64,000 nucleotides of DNA from Nocardioides palaemonis (GTDB lineage Bacteria; Actinomycetota; Actinomycetes; Propionibacteriales; Nocardioidaceae). Under the pieces are notes generated by a model. It had not been told where the DNA came from. It saw nothing but the letters and a program-made list of their open reading frames with translations, and did not search any database. Each line of letters begins with the position of its first letter. Positions within the stretch are counted from its first letter, which is position 1. Shown here in pieces: positions 1-8,052 of this stretch. The position numbers and the translations under genes were made by a program. Where the stretch lies: NCBI RefSeq assembly GCF_018275325.1, contig NZ_JAGVQR010000004.1, positions 124,001 to 188,000 of the forward strand, given 5' to 3'.

Positions 1-1018
1 AGTCCCCGAGCCAGGCGACCGGCCGGAAGCCCAGCGCCTCGTTGACCGCGACCATGTGCGCGTTGACCTCCGCGTTGTAGGTGGTCAGGCGCACGATGTC
101 GGGTCGCTCGCGCTGCAGCAGCCGCAGGTTCGCGACCTTGACCGCGATGCCGAGACGGTGACCGCGGTGCGCGGCGTGGACGAGCGTGCCCCACTGGTAG
201 GCGCGGCCGGGCTCGTGGACGGTCGTGGCGAGGTCGGAGTAGGCGACCACCTCACCCGCGTCCGTGACCGCGACCGTGTTCAGCTTGGTCCGCCCCTGCG
301 CCGCGAGGGTGGCCTCGCGCTCGCGTACCGCCTCGGTGCTGACGGCCTCGGGCTCCAGGTCGAGGTCGCCGGTCGGCGCCTCGGTGGCCAGGCTCGAGGT
401 CAGCTCGGCCCACCCCTCGAGCAGGTCGTCCGGGACCGGGCCCACCCACGAGCGGAGGGCGTACGCCGCGTGCGCGGGCGCGGCCGCGTCGGCCAGCTCC
501 TGCAGCCGCGCGTCGTCGACCGGGAGCCACAGCTCGCGCTGCACCTCGGTGAGCGCGAGGTCGTAGCCTCGCGACCGGGCGAAGGCCGGACCAGACGCAC
601 CGTCACCCGAGGGGCCGGCCGACGCCGCCCAGCCACAGAGCCCGTTGAGCACCCGGCGACCGCGGTCGGCCGCCGCCGACTCCAGCACGTCGATCACCGC
701 GGAGCCCACGCCTCGCCGCCGGACGTGCGGCAGGACGTGGACAGCCACCTCGGCGAGCTCGACGTTGTCGAGCAGCGGCACCCGCATCCAGCCGGCCGCC
801 ACGACCTCACCGTCCAGGTGGCCCGCCCATCCCCCGGACCAGCTGTGCGACGCCGTTGCCTGCATCGCGACGCGCAGCTCCTCGACCTGCCACACGGTCG
901 CGAAGTCGCCCAGGTCGTGGCGCTCGGCAGCCGCGTAGACCGCGTGCCAGGCGTCGAAGGCAGCATCGTCGTGGACGTCGAGCTCGCGGACCTCCAGGCC
1001 CGGCAGCGAGGTGCTCAT
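1..1018 (-). CDS. GNAT family N-acetyltransferase with two GNAT domains (3' end outside window)
   Basis: The reading frame is open from ATG at 1018 to the left edge (339 codons), so the C-terminus is missing. Two acetyl-CoA-binding GNAT modules are visible. The N-terminal one (about residues 60-125) has the beta4-alpha3 pattern AVHVLPHVRRRGVGSAV. The C-terminal one (about 245-320) has GTLVHAAHRGHRLG followed by LRLLQRERP. Such double-GNAT proteins of about 350-400 residues are common in actinobacteria, and their substrates are mostly unknown. The start ATG overlaps the stop of the upstream ABC-F gene (ATGA), so the two are probably translationally coupled. The acetylated substrate cannot be told from sequence. 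Confidence 0.85.
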   Translation of the reverse strand, partial: MSTSLPGLEVRELDVHDDAAFDAWHAVYAAAERHDLGDFATVWQVEELRVAMQATASHSWSGGWAGHLDGEVVAAGWMRVPLLDNVELAEVAVHVLPHVRRRGVGSAVIDVLESAAADRGRRVLNGLCGWAASAGPSGDGASGPAFARSRGYDLALTEVQRELWLPVDDARLQELADAAAPAHAAYALRSWVGPVPDDLLEGWAELTSSLATEAPTGDLDLEPEAVSTEAVREREATLAAQGRTKLNTVAVTDAGEVVAYSDLATTVHEPGRAYQWGTLVHAAHRGHRLGIAVKVANLRLLQRERPDIVRLTTYNAEVNAHMVAVNEALGFRPVAWLGD

Positions 1019-2694
1019 CGCGAGCGCGCCACCCGCCCCTCGTCCCAGACCGGGCCGTCGGACTCGTAGACCTCACCGTCGGCGCCGTAGACGAGGAACC
1101 GGTCGAAGCCGCGGGCGAACCAGCGGTCGTGGGTCACCGCGAGCACGGTGCCCTCGAAGGCCTCGAGCCCGGCCTCGAGCGCCTCGGCGGACTGCACGTC
1201 GAGGTTGTCGGTGGGCTCGTCGAGCAGCAGCAGCGTCGCCCCGGACAGCTCGAGCAGCAGGATCTGGAAGCGGGCCTGCTGGCCGCCGCTGAGCAGCTCG
1301 AAGCGCTGCTCGCCGGCGTGCGCGAGCTCGTAGCGGTCGAGCACCCGGCTGGCGGCCTCGCGGCCCATGCCGTCGCGGTGGTCGTCCCCGCGGTGCAGGA
1401 TCTCCAGCAGCGTGCGTCCCACCAGCTCGGGGTGCTCGTGGGTCTGCACGAACCACCCCGGCCGCACGCGCGCGCCGAGCTTGGCCTTGCCCGAGTGCAC
1501 CACCGGCGCGGGCGGCTCCCCCACGGGCTGGTGCTCGACGTCGGGGTCGCTGCCGCCTGCGGCGAGGAGCCGCAGGAAGTGCGACTTCCCCGAGCCGTTG
1601 GAGCCGAGCACGGCGACCCGCTCGCCGTACCAGACCTCGAGATCGAACGGCTTCATCAGCCCGGTCAGCTCGAGGTCGGTGCACACCACCGCGCGCTTGC
1701 CGGTCCGGCCGCCCTTGAGCCGCATCTTCACCTGCTGCTCGCGCGGTTGCTCGGTCGGCGGGCCGGCGTCCTCGAACTTCTTCAGCCGCGTCTGGGCCGC
1801 GCGGTACTGCGAGGACATCCCGTCGTTGTACTCGGACTTGATCTTGAGCCGGAGCACCAGCGCCTTGATCTTCTCGTGCTCCTCGTCCCAGCGCCGACGC
1901 ATCTCCTCCAGCCGCTCGAAGCGGTCGCTGCGCGCCTCGTGGTAGCTCGCGAAGCCTCCCGGGTGGGTCCACACCAGGTTGCCCGCGCTGCCGAGCTCGA
2001 CGGTGACGATGCGGGTCGCGGTGTTGTCGAGCAGCTCACGGTCGTGGCTGATGAAGAGGATCGTCTTGGCCGACTCGCGGATCCGGTCCTCGAGCCAGAT
2101 CTTGCCCGGCACGTCGAGGTAGTTGTCCGGCTCGTCGAGCAGCAGCACCTGGTCGGGGCCGCGCAGCAGGTACTCCAGCACGAGCCGCTTCTGCTCGCCG
2201 CCCGAGAGCGTGCTGAGCAGCCGGTTGCGGGCGCGGTCGAAGGGCAGCGCCATGGCCGACGTGGTGCAGACGTCCCACGTCACCTCGGTGTCGTAGCCGC
2301 CGGCGTCGGCGTACTCCCCCAGCGCCTCGGCGTAGGCCATCTGGGTCTTCTCGTCGTCGGTGTCCATCAGCGCGAGCTCGGCCGCGTCGACGGCCGCGGC
2401 CGCGGTGCGTACGCGCGCCGGCGCCACGCTGAGCAGCAGGTCGTGGACGGTCTCGTCGCCGCCACCGTGGCCGACGAACTGGCGCATCACGCCGAGCCCG
2501 CCGGAGCGGGTGACCACGCCCGCGTGCGGCGTGAGGTCGCCGGTGACGATCCGCAGCAGGGTGGTCTTGCCCGCGCCGTTCGCACCGACCAGGGCGACCT
2601 TCTGGCCGTCACCGACGCGGAAGCTGACGTCGTCGAGCAGCACCCGCCCGTCCGGCAGCTCGTAGCGCACTCCAGCGACGTCGACGTGTCCCAC
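1015..2694 (-). CDS. ABC-F family ATPase (tandem ABC domains, no membrane domain)
   Basis: This soluble protein of 559 residues has two nucleotide-binding domains. The first has Walker A GANGAGKTT, signature LSGGEQKR and Walker B LLLDEPDNYLD; the second has GSNGSGKS, LSGGQQAR and LLLLDEPTDNLD. A charged coiled-coil linker rich in Arg, Glu and Lys joins them, as in ABC-F proteins, which act on the ribosomal E-site in translation control or antibiotic protection. No transmembrane segments are present. The frame is open upstream to 2787, but GTG at 2694 (VGHVDVAGVRYELPDG) is preferred because the conserved fold begins there and a -10-like GACACT lies 6 nt upstream. The exact ABC-F subgroup cannot be assigned by eye. 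Confidence 0.88.
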   Translation of the reverse strand: MGHVDVAGVRYELPDGRVLLDDVSFRVGDGQKVALVGANGAGKTTLLRIVTGDLTPHAGVVTRSGGLGVMRQFVGHGGGDETVHDLLLSVAPARVRTAAAAVDAAELALMDTDDEKTQMAYAEALGEYADAGGYDTEVTWDVCTTSAMALPFDRARNRLLSTLSGGEQKRLVLEYLLRGPDQVLLLDEPDNYLDVPGKIWLEDRIRESAKTILFISHDRELLDNTATRIVTVELGSAGNLVWTHPGGFASYHEARSDRFERLEEMRRRWDEEHEKIKALVLRLKIKSEYNDGMSSQYRAAQTRLKKFEDAGPPTEQPREQQVKMRLKGGRTGKRAVVCTDLELTGLMKPFDLEVWYGERVAVLGSNGSGKSHFLRLLAAGGSDPDVEHQPVGEPPAPVVHSGKAKLGARVRPGWFVQTHEHPELVGRTLLEILHRGDDHRDGMGREAASRVLDRYELAHAGEQRFELLSGGQQARFQILLLELSGATLLLLDEPTDNLDVQSAEALEAGLEAFEGTVLAVTHDRWFARGFDRFLVYGADGEVYESDGPVWDEGRVARSR

Positions 2695-2795
2695 GGGAGA
2701 AGTGTCGCAAGCCCACGCGCCCGGCGTCGCGGGGTTATCCGGGGGCGTACGTCCACCGCTGGTCGAGGAACGACGGAGTCGTGTCACGAGACCGC

Positions 2796-2817
2796 CGGTC
2801 TAGACCGCGGTTAGGGT
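2796..2817 (+). promoter_or_regulatory. Candidate leaderless promoter with 12-bp palindrome upstream of the Nramp-like gene
   Basis: A perfect 12-bp palindrome, CGGTCTAGACCG (2796-2807), sits immediately upstream of a -10-like hexamer TAGGGT (2812-2817). The hexamer lies 7 nt before the ATG at 2825. That spacing fits a leaderless transcript, and the palindrome is well placed to be a repressor operator. The regulator is unknown. Confidence 0.4.
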
Positions 2818-2824
2818 GCAGGGC

Positions 2825-4078
2825 ATGGCGACCACCACAGGAGACCAGCAGACGACCGTCCCCCGATGGCGGGTGATCGGGCCCGGCCTGGTCGTCGCGG
2901 CGACCGGAGTCGGCGCCGCGGACCTCGTCGCGACCCTCATCGCGGGCCAGAAGTTCGGCTACACGCTGCTGTGGTGCGTGGTCGTCGGGTGCGTGATGAA
3001 GATCGTGCTGGTCGAGGGTGCCGGCCGGTACTCGCTCGCCACCGGGCGCACCATCTTCGAGGGCTGGCGCTCGCTCGGCGCGTGGACGACGTGGTACTTC
3101 GCGCCCTACATCGTCGTCTGGGGCTTCGTCTACGGCGCCGCCGCGATGGCCGGCACCGGGCTGGCCCTCCAGGGCCTGCTCGGCGGGCTCTCCACGACGT
3201 GGTGGGGCATCCTGTCGGGCCTCCTCGGGCTGCTGCTCGTGTGGACCGGGCGCTACTCGGTCTTCGAGAAGGTCCTGGCCGCGCTCGTCGGCATCATGTT
3301 CGTGACCATGGTCGGCGCCGCGCTGCTGACGCTGCCCAACCTCGGCGAGCTGCTCACCGGCCTGGCGCCGCGCATCCCCGAGAACGGGCTCGTCAACACC
3401 CTCGCGCTCGCCGGTGGGGTGGGCGGCACCATCACCCTCGCGGCCTACGGCTACTGGCTGCGCGAGAAGGGCTGGAGCACGCCGACCTACATGCGGGTCA
3501 TGCGCATCGACAACACGGTCGCCTACGTCGTCACCGGGATCTTCGTGCTGGCCACCCTCGTCGTGGGCGCCGAGCTGCTCTACTCCACCAGCGTGGCGAT
3601 CGAGAGCGGCGACGCCGGCCTGCTCGACCTCGGCGTGGTGCTCCAGGACCGCTACGGCCCGTGGGCGGGCAAGCTGTTCCTGCTCGGCTTCTGGGCGGCT
3701 GCGATGTCGTCCCTGGTCGGCGTCTGGAACGGCGTGAGCCTGATGTTCGCCGACTTCGCGACCAACATCAGCGGCGGCCCCGCGGAGGACGCCCGCGCCG
3801 GCGGGAAGTGGTACCGCGCGTACATCCTGTGGCTGACCTTCCCGCCGATGGTGATGATGTTCCTCGGCAAGCCGGTCTGGCTGATCCTCGCCTACGGCGT
3901 GCTCGGCGCGTTCTTCATGCCGTTCCTGGCGATCACGCTGCTGTGGCTGCTCAACACCGACCGCACCCCGGCCGAGTGGCGCAACAAGCTCCACTCCAAC
4001 CTGCTGATGGTGGTGATCGCGCTGGCGTTCGTCGCGCTCTGCGTCAACGAGGTGCGCAAGGCGGTCGGCGGCGCCTGA
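2825..4078 (+). CDS. Nramp-like (COG1914-type) integral membrane transporter, atypical
   Basis: The protein has 417 residues and about eleven hydrophobic segments arranged as in Nramp/MntH divalent-metal transporters. TM1 carries GPGLVVAATGVGAADLVATL, where canonical Nramps have the metal-binding DPGN motif. The TM6 counterpart, GGTITLAAYGYWLREKGW, lacks the usual MPH motif. Homologues without these ligands include the Nramp-related magnesium transporters, so Mn2+ specificity should not be assumed. The start is the ATG at 2825, which has a -10-like hexamer 7 nt upstream; an earlier GTG at 2816 is less likely. It converges on the oxidoreductase gene, with strong hairpins between them. Substrate unknown. 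Confidence 0.8.
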   Translation: MATTTGDQQTTVPRWRVIGPGLVVAATGVGAADLVATLIAGQKFGYTLLWCVVVGCVMKIVLVEGAGRYSLATGRTIFEGWRSLGAWTTWYFAPYIVVWGFVYGAAAMAGTGLALQGLLGGLSTTWWGILSGLLGLLLVWTGRYSVFEKVLAALVGIMFVTMVGAALLTLPNLGELLTGLAPRIPENGLVNTLALAGGVGGTITLAAYGYWLREKGWSTPTYMRVMRIDNTVAYVVTGIFVLATLVVGAELLYSTSVAIESGDAGLLDLGVVLQDRYGPWAGKLFLLGFWAAAMSSLVGVWNGVSLMFADFATNISGGPAEDARAGGKWYRAYILWLTFPPMVMMFLGKPVWLILAYGVLGAFFMPFLAITLLWLLNTDRTPAEWRNKLHSNLLMVVIALAFVALCVNEVRKAVGGA

Positions 4079-4097
4079 TCAGCCGTCGCCGCCACCG

Positions 4098-4210
4098 ACT
4101 TGTCAGGCTCTCGCTGAAGTTGTCAGGGCGTGCACGGCCTGACAAGTTCAGCGATCCCCGGCTGACCGGGGATCGCTGAAGGGGCCCTCGGTCAGCCGGG
4201 GATCGCTGAA
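4098..4210. terminator. Nested inverted repeats between convergent genes, probable bidirectional terminator
   Basis: The gap between the Nramp-like gene and the oxidoreductase is full of dyad symmetry. A perfect 15-bp stem with a 4-nt loop occupies 4148-4162 / 4167-4181 (TTCAGCGATCCCCGG and its complement). A near-perfect arm pair lies at about 4112-4127 / 4139-4155, and a further near-copy of the 3' arm at 4194-4210 could form an alternative stem. There is no clear U-tract, as is usual in actinobacterial terminators. Confidence 0.65.
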
Positions 4211-4217
4211 AGGGCCG

Positions 4218-5600
4218 TCACAACCGCTCCGCCACCCGCCGGGCAGCCACCTGCAGCACGTCCCAGGCGGTGGCGAACGGCGGTGCGTACGCCAGGTCCA
4301 TCCACGCCAGGTCGTCGACGGTGCCGCCGTGCCAGAGCACCGCGGCCGCAGCGTCCACCCGCTTGCCCGCCCCGCGCCCGCCGACCAGCTGCACGCCGAG
4401 CAGGCGCCGCGTGCCCCGGTCGGCCATCACCCAGATCGCGACCGGGTCGGCCTCGGGCATGTAGCCGCTGGCGGTCGAGCCCTCGGTCACCAGGACGACG
4501 GGGTCGAGCCCGGCGGACTCCGCGTCCGCCAGCGACAGTCCGGTGCGCGCGATCTCGAGGTACTGCCCGCCGGCGGCGAAGCGGGTGATCGACGTGTCGG
4601 TCATCCCCTCGAAGGCGAGCGACCCGCCGGCCAGGGTGTCGCCGAGCGCGCGGCCGTGCTTGTTGGCGTGGGTGCCGAGCGGCCGGAAGACCCACGCGTC
4701 GTCGATGCGGCGGCGGACCTCGCAGCAGTCCCCCGCGGCCCAGACGTGGTCGGCCACGCGCCCGTGCGGGTCGGGCCGCAGCGCCCCGTCGTCGGTCAGC
4801 GGCACGTCGGTGCCGCGCAGGAAGTCGGTCGCGGGGCTCACGCCGATCGCCACGACGACGAGGTCGGCCGCGCGGGTGCCGCCGTCCCAGCGGACTCCGG
4901 TCACCCGGTCGCCGTCGGTGTCGAGCCCGGTGACGTCCGCGCCGAGCACCAGCTCGACGTCCGCGCGCACCAGCGCCTGGTTGACCCGGTCGGACATCTC
5001 GTCCTCGAGCATCCCCATCCCGCGGGTGCGGGTCAGCACCGTGACGCCGAGCCCCTGGCGCAGCGCGGCCTCGGCGACCTCGACGCCGACGTAGCCGGCC
5101 CCGACCACGACGACGTGCGCACCCGGACCTGCCTCCTCGAAGCGACGCACCCACGCGCCCCCGTCGTCGAGGGTCTTCACCGACCCGACGCCGTCGTACG
5201 GCCTGCCGTCGGCGCGCAGCGCCCAGTCGGGCACGACCGCGGGCGCGCCGGTCGCGACGACGAGCTCGTCGTAGGGCACCACCTCGCCGTGACCGGTGGT
5301 CACCGTGCGCTCCGTGGTGTCGACGGCGACCACCTCGGTGCCCATCCGCAGGTCGAGCCCGCTGGCGAGGTGCTCGTGGGCGCTGCGGGCCACCAGGTCG
5401 CCGGGGTCGTCGACGTCGCCGGCCATCCAGTAGGGGATGCCGCACGCGGAGTACGACGTGTGGTGCCCGCGCTCGAGCACCGTGACCGCGAGCTCGCGAC
5501 CGGTCCTCCGCGCGGTGCGCAGGGCCTGGTGGGCGGCCGACATCCCCGCGGCGTCGGCCCCCACGACGACGACCCGCGTCGGGTCGGCCGCCGCGCTCAC
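4218..5600 (-). CDS. FAD-dependent pyridine nucleotide-disulfide oxidoreductase (CoA-disulfide reductase/NADH oxidase-like)
   Basis: This 460-residue flavoprotein begins VSAAADPTRVVVVGADAAG, an FAD-binding Rossmann motif (GxDxAG variant). A redox-active Cys lies in SACGIPYW at about residue 45, where CoA-disulfide reductases and NADH oxidases carry their single catalytic Cys. A second Rossmann motif, VVVGAGYVGVEVAEA (about 160-175), binds NAD(P)H; VWAAGDCCEV is the C-terminal FAD-ribityl motif, followed by a dimerisation domain. Start GTG at 5600 overlaps the stop of the aldo/keto reductase (GTGA), so the pair should form one operon. The in-frame extension to 5777 is rejected because it runs antisense-like through the neighbour. 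The physiological substrate is uncertain. Confidence 0.85.
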   Translation of the reverse strand: MSAAADPTRVVVVGADAAGMSAAHQALRTARRTGRELAVTVLERGHHTSYSACGIPYWMAGDVDDPGDLVARSAHEHLASGLDLRMGTEVVAVDTTERTVTTGHGEVVPYDELVVATGAPAVVPDWALRADGRPYDGVGSVKTLDDGGAWVRRFEEAGPGAHVVVVGAGYVGVEVAEAALRQGLGVTVLTRTRGMGMLEDEMSDRVNQALVRADVELVLGADVTGLDTDGDRVTGVRWDGGTRAADLVVVAIGVSPATDFLRGTDVPLTDDGALRPDPHGRVADHVWAAGDCCEVRRRIDDAWVFRPLGTHANKHGRALGDTLAGGSLAFEGMTDTSITRFAAGGQYLEIARTGLSLADAESAGLDPVVLVTEGSTASGYMPEADPVAIWVMADRGTRRLLGVQLVGGRGAGKRVDAAAAVLWHGGTVDDLAWMDLAYAPPFATAWDVLQVAARRVAERL

Positions 5601-6649
5601 TCCTCGGTCTGCTTCGCCCAGAGGTTCACGCCCGACTCGACCGCGTGCCGGTCGATCTCGGCGAGCTCCTCGTCGGTCAACGGTGGACCCGACAGCGCGT
5701 CCAGGTTGGTGTCGAGCTGCTCGACGCTCGAGGCGCCGATCACCGCGCTGGTGACCCGCTCGTCGCGCAGCACCCACTGCAGGGCGAGCTGCGCCAGCTT
5801 CTGGCCGCGCTGCTCGGCGACCGCGTTGAGTGCCCGCACCCGGTCGAGCACCGCCTCGTCCAGCCCGGCGACGGTCGAGTCCTCCCGCGCCGCCCGCGAG
5901 TCGGCGGGGACGCCCTCGAGGTAGCGGTCGGTGAGCAGCCCCTGCGCCAGCGCGGTGAAGACGATGCAGCCCATCCCCTGCGCGTCGAGCTCCTCCAGCA
6001 GGCTGGGGCCGTCACCGTCCGGCCCCTCGATCCAGCGGTTGAGCATCGAGTACGACGGCTGGTGGATGAGCAGCGGCGTGCCCAGCTCGCGGGCGATCGT
6101 CGCGGCCTCGCGGGTCCGCGCCGCCGAGTAGGACGAGATGCCCGCATAGAGCGCCCGCCCCGACCGCACCGCCGTGTCGAGCGCCATCATCGTCTCCTCG
6201 ACGGGCGTCTCGGCGTCGAAGCGGTGGCTGTAGAAGATGTCGACGTAGTCGAGGCCCATCCGGCGCAGCGACTGGTCGAGCGAGGCGAGGACGTACTTGC
6301 GCGAGCCCCCGCCCTGGCCGTACGGGCCGGGCCACATGTCGTAGCCGGCCTTCGTGGAGATCACCAGCTCGTCTCGGTAGGGCGCGAAGTCGTCGGCGAG
6401 GTAGCGCCCGAAGTTCTCCTCGGCGCGACCGTAGGGCGGGCCGTAGTTGTTGGCGAGGTCGAAGTGGGTCACGCCCCGGTCGAAGGCGCGCCGCAGGATC
6501 GCGCGCTGGGTCTCCTCGGGCCGGTCGGTGCCGAAGTTCTGCCAGAGGCCGAGCGACAGCGCGGGCAGCTTGAGCCCGCTGCGACCGGTGCGGCGGTAGT
6601 GCATGCCGGTCGCGTCGTCGTACCTGTCGGGGGCTGCGTCGTGGGCCAT
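5597..6649 (-). CDS. Aldo/keto reductase, L-glyceraldehyde-3-phosphate reductase (YghZ/MgrA) type
   Basis: The protein of 350 residues is an NADPH-dependent (beta/alpha)8 oxidoreductase. The motif FDLANNYGPPYGRAEENFG carries the catalytic Asp/Tyr region, STKAGYDM contains the catalytic Lys, and YSHRFD the catalytic His-type position. A C-terminal cofactor motif, VIGASSVEQLDTNL, follows. The signature MHYRRTGRSGLKLPALSLGLWQNFG is split over the first 45 residues and is typical of the YghZ/AKR14 group, which reduces L-glyceraldehyde 3-phosphate and methylglyoxal. Start ATG at 6649 is preferred over longer in-frame extensions because family similarity begins there and a CAGGAT hexamer lies 6 nt upstream. 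It is coupled to the flavoprotein gene downstream. Confidence 0.88.
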   Translation of the reverse strand: MAHDAAPDRYDDATGMHYRRTGRSGLKLPALSLGLWQNFGTDRPEETQRAILRRAFDRGVTHFDLANNYGPPYGRAEENFGRYLADDFAPYRDELVISTKAGYDMWPGPYGQGGGSRKYVLASLDQSLRRMGLDYVDIFYSHRFDAETPVEETMMALDTAVRSGRALYAGISSYSAARTREAATIARELGTPLLIHQPSYSMLNRWIEGPDGDGPSLLEELDAQGMGCIVFTALAQGLLTDRYLEGVPADSRAAREDSTVAGLDEAVLDRVRALNAVAEQRGQKLAQLALQWVLRDERVTSAVIGASSVEQLDTNLDALSGPPLTDEELAEIDRHAVESGVNLWAKQTEE

Positions 6650-6749
6650 GACCCCATCCTGCCCGGTGCGCGGGCGGGCGGGCGTCTCGGGGACACGCCG
6701 GGGTCGATCCCGATCGACTCCGTTCGCGTGCGTGGGATTGACTGGTGAC

Positions 6750-8024
6750 ATGGCTTCCTCGACGGCGTCCACCCTGCGCGGCACGGCGCTGCGCCTGGCG
6801 CTGTCGGGCGTGCGGCGGGTGCCCTACGTGCGGCGGGTGCCCGCCGGCATCCGGTACCCGCTCCAGCGCGACGGCGTCCGCCCCGTGGCGCGGCTGGCGC
6901 AGACCCGCGAGCGCGGCGACGTGGTGCGCTTCGCCAGCCTGCTCGGCACCCGCGTGTGGCTGGTCACCGGCCACGACGTGGCGCGCACGGTCCTGGCCGA
7001 CTCGACCTCGTTCGCCAACGACGTGCGCGACCTCATCGGCCGCCAGGACCGCGCGCCCGCGGAGCGGATCGGCGGGCTGGGCATGACCGACCAGCCCGAC
7101 CACGGCCGGCTGCGCGGCGTGCTCACGCCCTACTTCACCCGACGGCGCCTCACCGACCTCCAGGGCGACGTCGACCGCGTGGTCGCCGCCGCGCTCGACG
7201 ACATGGAGTCCCACGGGCCCGAGGTCGACCTGGTCGAGCGGTTCGGCTTCCAGGTGCCGTTCGGGGTGATCTGCGACCTGCTCGGCATGCCCGACGTGGA
7301 CCGCGCGGAGTTCCGCCGCCACGGCGCTGCCCGGTTCGACCTGCGCGACGCGGGCGCCGGCATCTTCGACACCGCGGCCGGCACCCGCCGGTTCCTCATC
7401 GACCTCGTGGCCTCCGAGCGCCGCGACCCGCACCTGCCCGACGGGCTGGTCGCCCGGATGGTGGCCGAGCACGGCGCCGACCTCGACGACGTCGAGCTCG
7501 GGGGCCTCGCCGACGGCGTCTTCCTCGGGGGCTACGAGACCAGCGCCAGCATGTTGTCCCTGGGCACCTGGGTGCTCCTGCAGCACCCCGCGTCGTGGCG
7601 GGCCCTGCAGGACGGGGACCCGGCGCGGGTGGAGCGGATCGTCGACGAGCTGCTGCGGTTCGTCTGCCCGGTCCAGATGGCGTTCCCCCGCATCGCCCGG
7701 CACGAGGTGGCCGTCGGCGACCAGGTGGTCCGCGCCGGCGACATCGTGCTGGTCTCGCTCACCGGCGCCGGTCGCGACCCGGCCCGCCACGTCGACCCGG
7801 AGGCGTTCGACCCGACCCGCGAGCCGGTCGCCACCCTCGCCTTCGGTCACGGCCTGCACCGCTGCGTCGGCGCCGAGCTGGCGCGGATGGAGCTGCGCAC
7901 GGCGCTGGTCGCCCTCGCCCGTCGCTTCCCCGACCTGTCGCTGGCCTGCGACCCGACCGACCTGCGCTTCACCGAGCTCGCGATCGTGCACGGGGTGGAG
8001 CGCCTGCCCGTACGCCTCGGCTGA
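6750..8024 (+). CDS. Cytochrome P450
   Basis: This soluble 424-residue class I bacterial P450 has the expected motifs in order. The I-helix oxygen-binding motif is GGYETS (about residues 258-263), the K-helix ExxR is ELLR, and the heme loop FGHGLHRCVG carries the axial Cys at about residue 375, followed by the L-helix AELARMELR. Electrons would come from ferredoxin/ferredoxin reductase partners that are not encoded nearby. The N-terminus (VRRVPYVRRVPAGIRYPLQRDG) is short and not membrane-spanning. It is transcribed divergently from the aldo/keto reductase, with 100 bp between the start codons. The substrate cannot be predicted. Confidence 0.93.
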   Translation: MASSTASTLRGTALRLALSGVRRVPYVRRVPAGIRYPLQRDGVRPVARLAQTRERGDVVRFASLLGTRVWLVTGHDVARTVLADSTSFANDVRDLIGRQDRAPAERIGGLGMTDQPDHGRLRGVLTPYFTRRRLTDLQGDVDRVVAAALDDMESHGPEVDLVERFGFQVPFGVICDLLGMPDVDRAEFRRHGAARFDLRDAGAGIFDTAAGTRRFLIDLVASERRDPHLPDGLVARMVAEHGADLDDVELGGLADGVFLGGYETSASMLSLGTWVLLQHPASWRALQDGDPARVERIVDELLRFVCPVQMAFPRIARHEVAVGDQVVRAGDIVLVSLTGAGRDPARHVDPEAFDPTREPVATLAFGHGLHRCVGAELARMELRTALVALARRFPDLSLACDPTDLRFTELAIVHGVERLPVRLG

Positions 8025-8039
8025 CCACCACGCCCGACG

Positions 8040-8045
8040 TACCGT
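8040..8045 (+). promoter_or_regulatory. -10 hexamer TACCGT of a probable leaderless sortase transcript
   Basis: TACCGT lies 7 nt before GTG at 8053. This spacing, seen at many starts in the window, supports 8053 rather than 8044 as the translation start. Confidence 0.45.
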
Positions 8046-8052
8046 GGGGCGG

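Noticed and set aside
856-2814. 652-residue open frame on the plus strand opposite the ABC-F gene
   Set aside because: Antisense shadow; the minus strand carries complete Walker and signature motifs.
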